A DNA stretch of 64,000 nt, from assembly GCA_947652605.1 (NCBI GenBank), contig OX393580.1, positions 16,078,159 to 16,142,158 on the forward strand. The letters are read 5' to 3'. The number at the start of each line of letters is the position of its first letter. Positions within the stretch are counted from its first letter, which is position 1. Of the stretch, positions 57,966-64,000 are shown one piece after another. The notes beneath the pieces were generated by a model. It saw only the letters and a list, made by a program, of their open reading frames with translations, ran no database searches and was not told the DNA's origin. The stretch is from Elmis aenea. Lineage: Eukaryota > Arthropoda > Insecta > Coleoptera > Elmidae. A program made the position numbers and the translations under genes.

Positions 57966-59477
57966 CAGGGTGGTGCTTTTTTCGATGCTCACCATTGCTA
58001 TCTTGGAAACGGTAAGAGATACAAGGTCGGTTAAATTAGAGAAAAGTTGCACATTTTTATGGCGATTAAGAATCTAAAAAAAAATCCTGGACATTTTGAT
58101 TCGTTTTTGATTTATTATAAAAAAACTGAAAAATGTGATTTTAGAAAAATATTATTATCTTCCCTACCATTGACGCTATTTCATTTAAACTTGGTAACTT
58201 TATGTTTTTGACCGTCCTGGGTTTGATGACGTCAACAGAAATTTTCTAAGCCTTCTAGATTTCAAGTTGCGATAGTCAACTTTTTTATTTCTTATGGCCG
58301 CCATATTGGATTTTCACACCATCAGACAGACAAAAAAATTAGCTTTTCAGATTGGTAACCAACATACCTTTTTTCTTTCGAAAAAATTGTTGAAATTTGA
58401 AAATTTGTATAAATAATCTATAAAATCGCGAATGTTCTGAAAAACAATTGAAATATAATATAAATAAAAGTGACACAACATTTTATAGGTCTAATAAAAT
58501 AACGAAATTACAATAAATTTAAAACACCAGATAAATAATTCTTTAAATTGTTTAAAGTGCGCGCCGTTATGTATGATGTACTTAGTGGTTAGTCCTCAAA
58601 TTCATTTCGTCCACTGCCTTTAGGATAGTTTGTCTCGAAAGCATTTTTGATTTTACGGCGAAGAAGTTCAATATTTTCCGTTAGGGTTGCATAAACAACA
58701 TCAATGTAAAAGTAATCCATAGGCGTTAAACATGGCGATCGCGGAGGCCAATGAACAGGACCAAACGTACCAAGTCATGAATTTTGAAAGCGTACATCTA
58801 AATTAATATCATTTTACAATGCGGGCGTTGTGTGTGAGGACCAGCTCCTTCTTGCTGAAACTACTGATGATTTTGAATTGTTAATAATGGCAATTCGCCT
58901 AACATATCTTCTAAATATGTTTCCAACAATCTTAATTTCGTTATCATTAGACCAATAAAATGTTCTGTAGCTTTTATTTATATCATAGTTTCAATTGTTT
59001 TTCAGAGCATTCTCGATTTTATGAATTATTTACACAAATTTTAAAATTTCAACAAGTTTTTTGAAAAAAAATAAGGTATGTTGGTTACCAATCTGAAAAG
59101 CTAATTTTTTTGTCTGTCTGATGGTGTAAAAATCCAATATGGCGGCTATAAGAAATAAAAAAGTTGACTATCGCAACTTGAAATCTAGAAGGTTTAGAAA
59201 TATTCTGTTGACGTCATCAAACCCAGGACGGTCAAAAACATAAAGTTAACAAGTTTAAATGAAATAGCGTCAATGGTAGGGAAGATAATAATATTTTTCT
59301 AAAATCACATTTTTCAGTTTTTTTGTAATAAATCAAAAACGAATCAAAATAACCAGGACTTCTTTTCAGATTCTTAATCGCCATAAAAATGTGCAACTTT
59401 TCTCTAATTTAACCGACCTTGTATCTCTTACCGTTTCCAAGATAGCAATGGTGAGCATCGAAAAAAGCACCACCCTG
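57966..59477. mobile_element. Long inverted-repeat TA element D, copy 2
   Basis: It starts CAGGGTGGTGCTTTTTTCG after TA (57964-57965) and ends with the inverse before TA (59478-59479). At 1512 bp it is the twin of 23424-24937 and very similar throughout. Arms are about 540 bp. The central transposase fragment is on the minus strand, opposite to copy 1; because the arms are inverted, either insertion orientation or recombination between arms could explain this. It is inserted next to the piggyBac relic and within the hAT-flanked unit. Confidence 0.92.
58600..58850 (-). pseudogene. Core transposase fragment in element D copy 2
   Basis: The minus strand repeats the copy 1 core: a HNARIVK segment, then VHWPPRSPCLTPMDYFYI and a helical tail with ENIELLRRKIKN. 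The SPC (normally SPD) change is shared with copy 1, so both stem from one already defective source element. Additional stops differ between copies. Confidence 0.75.
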
Positions 59478-59479
59478 TA

Positions 59480-60330
59480 TAGCTTTCCGTCCAAAATTAG
59501 TTTATCGCAAATTAATATAAAAAAAACTGCAACAGGCCATCTTCGTGTTTATTTTTTCACAGTATATGTTCCAACAAGCTTGTCCATGAGATCTACATCT
59601 GATTTTGTTTTACTATAGTCAATTACTATTTGTGTTTTCTTCTTGTAACTAAGGGTAGGTAATAAATATAGGTACCTATCGATAAATATCGATATAATTT
59701 TGTCAATATATCGATATTTGGATAAAGGATGTCGTTTTATCGATATCGACATACTAATATTCGATATTATTCGATATGTTCTCAATATTTTTTGGTATCG
59801 ACAACAAAAATGAGGGCGACGAGCCTTTTTTTTATGTCAACAGCCCCTTTTTACAGTTTTTTTAGTAACTCTTAGTTTTCCTGTCCTTTATCAAAATATC
59901 GATATCGCCCACCCCTACTTGTCACTTTCAGAAATCTCACCACTTTCATGTGTAGTTGATAGTAGCTTCACAGTTTTTTCCCTTTTTGGCAATAAGACAC
60001 CAATATAGCGTCGTCTTGATAGCAAAATTTAGTGAAACAGAAGTCTCTTCTACGCGAATCTACTAATTCATGGTCTGTTTTTTCGTACTGTAATAAGCAA
60101 TTAAATTCTTCTCTGTCAAATCTCTTGCAAGTTCGAGAATTGTGAAAAAATTATCGTTGATCACATTTCTCCCTAATTTATCTAACCCCTTTATCATTTC
60201 TAAAACGACTCGTTTGTTTTGATTGTGTTCTTGCTTACCACCTTTTTTACCACTGTACTGGCAATTGTAAACGTATGAAGTTTGACTATAGCAGGATGCC
60301 CAAACCTTTATGCCATATTTTCCTGGCTAA
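59480..60330 (-). pseudogene. piggyBac-like transposase relic, split by a hAT MITE
   Basis: Minus strand from about 60330: KVWASCYSQTSYVYN, then GKKGGKQEHNQNKRVVLEM, GLDKLGRNVINDNFFTILEL (second catalytic aspartate in NDNFF), LARDLTEKN, later THESGEISES. After the MITE (59650-59917) it resumes KKKTQIVIDYSKTKSDVDLM with the third aspartate in the DVDLMDKLVGTYTVKK motif, a stop, then RRWPVAVFF. The order and spacing are those of DDE_Tnp_1_7. The N-terminal third (first aspartate) and the C-terminal finger are missing, and stops occur. It differs in sequence from the 15200 copy, so a second piggyBac family was present. Confidence 0.88.
59650..59917. mobile_element. hAT MITE with TAGGGGTGGGC ends
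   Basis: The 8-bp duplication CTTGTAAC (59642-59649) / CTTGTCAC (59918-59925) flanks ends TAAGGGTAGG and the inverse of TAGGGGTGGGCGATATCG. The inside is rich in ATCGATA words in both orientations. 268 bp, non-coding. Removing it restores the piggyBac frame (ISESDK then KKKTQIV), which confirms the boundaries. Confidence 0.9.
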
Positions 60331-60529
60331 GCCAATGGCGTCACCTGCGCTAGTGCAAGCAAGACATTGAACCAGATTCTGATTCAGTAATACATTGTCA
60401 AGTTAATAAGTTTCTTATTTTCATTTTCCCTTTGTTTACAGTGGCGGTAAATAAAGTGAGGCCCCTCAGAAGCGAGGCCCCGGGCATGCACCTCATGCGT
60501 CTTATGGTAAATGCGACCCTGCCCTCAAG

Positions 60530-61111
60530 ATTAAATTCCCCAGTTTTGTAAAGCATCACCCAGGCGAATTTTCTTGCACAGCAAACCTCAACAAAATATT
60601 TAAAAAAAAAGATTGCACGTTGTTTAAAATTTCGGTTGAATATGGAACCCAAAGTAAATACTATGCAACAGCCCAGGCGCTGAAATCTGCAGCTGATGCT
60701 TACGGAAACGGATGTGACTGCCGACGGTCTCAATTTCCGGCACCAGCAACACGTTCGCGTCATACAAGCATGGCTCAGAATTATGCAAAACTACCATCCC
60801 AGTGGCTACAGCTAAACCACACCATAGACCTTCATTTGCAGAGAACAATGTTTTAAGTAAATGCGTTAGATAATAACAAACTCTGCACAAACAACATTAA
60901 CATCTCTTACTAACTTGATCAACTAAATCCAGGAAGTTTCGCACGACTGTGACGACGCTTATGAAATTAAATCATGAATAGAAATTTAACCTACGAAAGG
61001 TACTCTTTTATTTTTCCAGCTAATTTATATGTTAATAAGGCAACATCGTCATATAAAGACGAAAAGAAGCTTGGGTCTAAATAAGTAAAAATAAAATCAG
61101 AAAAATCATAC
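60530..61111 (-). other. mib1 intron; overlapping open frames, no exon recognised
   Basis: The sequence downstream (minus) of the mib1 exon donor. At 60620-60890 GC is raised and both strands have open frames (78 and 88 codons), but neither matches the next mib1 ankyrin segment, and no convincing acceptor was found. Confidence 0.5.
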
Positions 61112-61263
61112 CTTGGATTTCCTCGCAAAGCTGCGTGATGTAAAGCGTTGAATCCATTATTATTGGTCAACGTGATGTCCGCCGCGTGGTCCAACAACAG
61201 GGTCAACATATCATCTCTCTTCTTCGAAATGGCATCGTGTAAAGGCGTGTCGCCTTCAGAATC
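61112..61263 (-). CDS. mib1: mind bomb (E3 ubiquitin ligase) ankyrin-repeat exon
   Basis: A 152-bp internal exon on the minus strand. The acceptor is a T-run ending TTTTTTAG/GATTC at 61264/61263 and the donor is CCAAG/GTATGATT at 61112/61111. It starts in phase 0 and ends with two bases (AG) of a codon, expected to give Ser with the next exon. The peptide reads [20 protein letters not shown], then [20 protein letters not shown], then [10 protein letters not shown]. The GDTPLH and [10 protein letters not shown] words are consecutive ankyrin repeats, and the [18 protein letters not shown] stretch is characteristic of Mind bomb. Mind bomb ubiquitinates Notch ligands (Delta, Serrate) at the plasma membrane to trigger their endocytosis and Notch signalling; its central ankyrin array lies between the N-terminal MIB/Herc2 domains and the C-terminal RING fingers. 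The frame is intact. Flanking introns are filled with mobile elements, and no other mib1 exon was recognised in the window. Confidence 0.93.
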
Positions 61264-61265
61264 CT

Positions 61266-61478
61266 AAAAAAAAAACAACAACGTAAAATACACGGCAAAA
61301 CAGCGGAACCAAAAACATTGCGTGGGAAAATATAAAGCCAGCAAAATCTCGAAAGTAATTTGATTAAAAATATCTTGTATTTTTCTTAATGAATCTCTTG
61401 TTTAGATGCTGGACGCTGGGCTTGTTTTACGACTCTCTTATTTATTTAACACAAATTTTATTTATTACTAAATTTATA
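61266..61478 (-). other. mib1 intron upstream of the exon
   Basis: Intron sequence 5' (minus strand) of the mib1 exon. It starts with the A-rich complement of the polypyrimidine tract. No other feature. Confidence 0.6.
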
Positions 61479-62640
61479 CAGGGTGTCCCAGATTACACTT
61501 CCAGGATGGGGATCTAGCTTATTATAGGAGATACATTAAATCAATTTTATTTTTACATTCTGTAGAAACTTTTTTATGTAGAATGTAAGTATTATCTTAG
61601 ATTTTTTATCACTTTTCTTTTAGAGATATTGATATTACCCCTGAATTCATTTTTTCTTATGGGCCGTCAAGTTGGCTTTGGAATAGTTCGATGTGCTTTT
61701 TTTTTCTAACGATCTATTATGTTATATCTATTTTTATAAATGACTCAGGAACTCAAGAAACTGTATTTTACCGATATTATTCTAACCAGGGAAGGTCATG
61801 ATACGTTGTCGCTAGAATTTGATCAAGACAGTGTTTATTGCATCAAGGACATCAAAACTAAATGTTTTGCACAGTTATACGTGCCATTGGCCATTTTCTT
61901 CGAAAAAATAGGGAAAACACTGAAAAATTGAATAATAAAAGTAATTTTTGCGATCGTGTTGGCCATGAAATCGTCAGAGACTTAATCTAAATTTTTCTAA
62001 TTACCAATGCGCGCATCCTTTGCAAGTAAAATGGTGCAAAGATTTTGAAAAAATCTTAAATGGTTCCGGAGAGAAACGCGAAAAACGAGACCTTTGCAAA
62101 AACGGGGTTTCCTATGTTAAACGCCGTATAGATATAGTTATACAGATAAAGGTACCACAACTTCTCAAATCATAGCTCTTATGCGGGGGTTTCGCTTTAG
62201 AAAAAACGTCTAAACGTCTCCGGAACCATTCAAGATGTTTTCAAAAACTTTGCATCATTTTACTTGCAAAGAATGCGCGAATTGGTAAACAGAAAAATTT
62301 CGATTTTATCTCTGACGGTTTTATGGCCAACGTCATCGCAAAAATGACATTTTTATACCAAATTTTCAGTTTTTCCCCTATTTTTCGGAAGGAAATGGCC
62401 AGTGGCACGTATAACTCTGGAAAACATTTAGTTTTGATGTCGATGCAATAAACACAGCCTTAATCAAATTCTAGCGACAACGTATCGTGACCCTCCCTTG
62501 TAAGTTAGCCATAAAACGTATTAAACGGGCAAGTTAGCTTTGCATTAGTAAAATGTGTTTTCTTCTCCTCTTTCTAATAACAAATCACTTGTCATATCTA
62601 TTTAAATAAATAACTCGGAAAATCAAGAAAAACCGCAGAT
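61479..62640 (+). mobile_element. Composite copy of the element E arm with nested repeat
   Basis: It begins CAGGGTGTCCCAGATTACAC after TA and follows the left arm of element E (30481) to about 61770. An inverted repeat (61786-62500) follows. A diverged direct copy of 61660-61765 then appears at about 62530-62635 (CAAGTTAGCTTTGCATTAG, CTCGGAAAATCAAGAAAAAC). So the nested repeat is flanked by two copies, in the same orientation, of a 100-bp host segment. No right terminus of element E was found. Confidence 0.6.
61786..62500. mobile_element. Nested long inverted repeat of 0.7 kb
   Basis: The left start CCAGGGAAGGTCATGATACG pairs with the inverse ending at about 62500. Arms of about 330 bp match at GTTGTCGCTAGAATTTGAT, AAATGTTTT-CAGAGTTATACG, TGGCCATGAAA-CGTCAGAG and TTGCAAGTAAAATG-TGCAAAG. 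The axis is near 62145. It is non-coding in full; a 63-codon frame at 61740-61931 is accidental. The end resembles CAGGG but lacks a clear TA duplication. Confidence 0.8.
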
Positions 62641-62651
62641 TATCAGTAGTA

Positions 62652-62823
62652 ATATAACAAGTGCATTGAAAATTATCGATAATTTTTGGTAAATATGCCC
62701 GAATGCAAGTTGAGCTGAAAAAATCACGAGTGCACTGCGTGCACGAGTGATTTTTTCTGCTTCAACTTGCATGAGTGAAGATTTGTCAAAAATTATAGAT
62801 TATTTGCAATGCACGAGTTATAT
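62652..62823. repeat. Palindrome centred on GTGCACTGCGTGCAC
   Basis: Arms of about 80 bp (ATATAACAAGTGCATTG, GCAAGTTGAGCTGAAAAAATC, ACGAGTGCAC) meet almost without a loop near 62740. It resembles the small CACGAGTG-type foldback at 5741-5879 in the centre word CACTCGTG. Confidence 0.85.
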
Positions 62824-63077
62824 TTTGTCAGAAAATTTCCTTCACCTAACCTATCTGTCAAATTAAAATGCTGTTTAATTTAGATACCTAAATTAAAGTA
62901 TACCTACTACTTACTGCGATTGTTATTATTAATAGATCATTTATAACTAATTTTTAATTCAAGAATTATATTTTAATAAAAATTAATGAACCAAATAGTA
63001 TTTAGGTACATACATAATCTGTTATGTCAAATTTTACAAGTACTGTCAGATTGGTGTGTCAGGGGTGTGGTTTAAAC

Positions 63078-63390
63078 CAGGGCTGTGGAGTCGGAGTCGG
63101 AGTTTAGGAAAAATTTCTGGTCAGTGGAGTCGGAGTCGGAGTCGGAAAAAATGTACCGACTCCGACTCCGGGTACAACAAAAAATTGCGAGGTGGTCTTT
63201 TGCCGCAAAATTAAAACTCAAATTTTAAATTATTTTTTTATACTTATTTATTTTTTTCTTATATTACACACCATAAAATGTCTTAGTATTTAATTTTTCC
63301 GGAGTCGGAGTCGGAGTCGACCTACTAAAATTATCAGGAGTCGGAGTCGGAGTCGGAGTCGACTTTTTTTTTCCCGACTCCGCAGCCCTG
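63078..63390. mobile_element. hAT MITE with GAGTCG repeats
   Basis: GTTTAAAC flanks both ends (63070-63077 and 63391-63398), a perfect 8-bp duplication. The ends are CAGGGCTGTGGAGTCGGAG and the inverse of CAGGGCTGCGGAGTCGG. Both subterminal zones consist of GGAGTC/GACTCC hexamer repeats in inverse orientation. 313 bp, non-coding. This GGAGTCGGAGTC type of non-autonomous hAT is widespread in animals. Confidence 0.95.
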
Positions 63391-63399
63391 GTTTAAACT

Positions 63400-64000
63400 A
63401 TATTAAAGTAACGTTATTGGTCGCTGACATCTGTCAAAAAATTATCAAGACCAAAATACCTTATTCCCTCACCAAATTTATATTTTCCACCAATCAAAAA
63501 CTCAGATTTCTTAGAAACGACCAATAAACGCATGAAAATCTGTTAATTGCGAAAAGTAAATTATCAGTGTATGATTATGTTTATTGGCCGTTTAAAGGAA
63601 ATTTGAGTTTGTTATTGGTCGAAAACGCAAATTTGAGAGGAGGATCAACTCCTGGCAGAGGAATGTAAAATTATTACCGTGTAATATTGCTCCTATTGGT
63701 AGTCTCTAAAAGATTTAAGATTAGTGATTGGTTGAAAACGCAAATTTGACAGGTGTAGGGAATTTTCAATATAATTCTGAGTCAGTATAACTAACTTAGA
63801 ATAATATTGGTAAAATATATGTATAGCAATCTTTAAATAAATATAATTGCTATTGACGACGAGACGAGAGTCTTGAAAGTAGTCACGCATAGTCAAAAAA
63901 ATGCTACCTTAAAAAAGTGATATTTAAGATTTCTAAGTAACTAAAAAAATTAAAGGAGTTTCAAAAACTTTTGCCGAAAAATTGAGTCGCAAGTAGGTAA
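63400..64000. promoter_or_regulatory. CCAAT-rich segment, no gene recognised
   Basis: CCAAT or its complement occurs at 63416, 63490, 63521, 63583, 63614, 63695 and 63727, seven times in about 320 bp. Two lie in a longer direct repeat ATTGGT(C/T)GAAAACGCAAATTTGA at 63614 and 63727. The spacing is irregular. It could be a CCAAT-box cluster or a decayed repeat. No coding frame follows. Confidence 0.35.

Larger units (their letters stand above)
57177..60521. mobile_element. hAT-type composite unit with 8-bp target duplication
   Basis: CCCTCAAG occurs at 57169-57176 and 60522-60529. The left end CAGTGCCGCATTTAC and the right end (inverse of CAGGGTCGCATTTACC) are inverses, followed by GGGGGCCC-type and GGGGCC-type blocks. 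An exact 8-bp duplication with such TIRs fits hAT. The 3345-bp unit contains a palindromic TA element (57966-59477), a piggyBac relic (59479-60330) and, within the latter, a hAT MITE. No hAT transposase of its own is recognised; a minus-strand frame at 57702-57960 (KYVLDMFDIFLKKYVDLDKY) is of unknown origin. Another CAGTGGCGG-like end lies at about 60438. Confidence 0.75.

Overview
The window is about 64 kb of AT-rich animal nuclear DNA, almost certainly from an insect. The reasons are a recognisable metazoan mind bomb (mib1) exon with GT/AG splice sites, a short interstitial run of the insect telomere unit (TTAGG/CCTAA), and a transposon load typical of insects (mariner, DUF4817-type transposases, piggyBac, hAT, Harbinger, Helitron, Jockey-like). 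The only host coding sequence I can name is one 152-bp exon of mib1 on the minus strand near the right end (61112-61263). A second possible host exon, a short cysteine-rich one at 34290-34365 on the plus strand, is much less certain. Everything else is intronic or intergenic DNA, much of it made of decayed and nested mobile elements. No tRNA, rRNA or CRISPR was seen.

Layout. 0.4-1.3 kb: piggyBac-type MITE. 2.8-4.5 kb: non-LTR retrotransposon ORF1 relic (minus), split by a TA-flanked mini-element carrying a transposase C-terminus. 5-6 kb: RT-like scrap, a 92-bp direct repeat and a small palindrome. 6.4-7.7 kb and 9.5-11.3 kb: two long palindromic elements. 12.1 kb: hAT MITE. 13.4-16.8 kb: a third palindromic element, split by a degraded piggyBac with intact TTAA duplications. 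17.7-18.6 kb: long MITE. 19-19.8 kb: transposase relic. 22-25 kb: repeats around a fourth palindromic element with a transposase core. 27.3-27.9 kb: Harbinger relic. 30.5-32 kb: fifth palindrome. 32.7-33.5 kb: Helitron beside a 45-48 bp tandem array. 34-39.9 kb: mostly unique DNA. 39.9-41.6 kb: another TA element with an N-terminal transposase relic. 42.9-44.3 kb: hAT. 45.3-46.3 kb: hairpin MITE and Jockey-like RT. 47.2-49.4 kb: Jockey-like RT split by a mariner. 52-53.6 kb: MITE and hAT relic. 55.5-56.9 kb: Foldback-like element whose terminal repeats are tandem subrepeats. 57.2-60.5 kb: a nested pile (hAT-flanked unit holding a palindromic element and a piggyBac relic, the latter holding another hAT MITE). 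61.1 kb: mib1 exon. 61.5-63.4 kb: further repeats and a hAT MITE.

How it fits together. The dominant theme is one architectural class: elements that begin and end with TA/CAGGGTG-like termini and are partly or wholly inverted duplications of their own arm. Several different sequence families in the window have this shape, and several contain pieces of transposases of the same general kind (N-terminal DUF4817-like helix-turn-helix; C-terminal WP-R-SP-LTP-D-F motif). Transcribed through (for example, in mib1 introns if they extend this far), they would fold into hairpins of 0.5-0.6 kb per arm. Every transposase reading frame seen is broken, so none of the copies is expected to be autonomous. 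Family assignments come from motifs recognised by eye; no database search was run.
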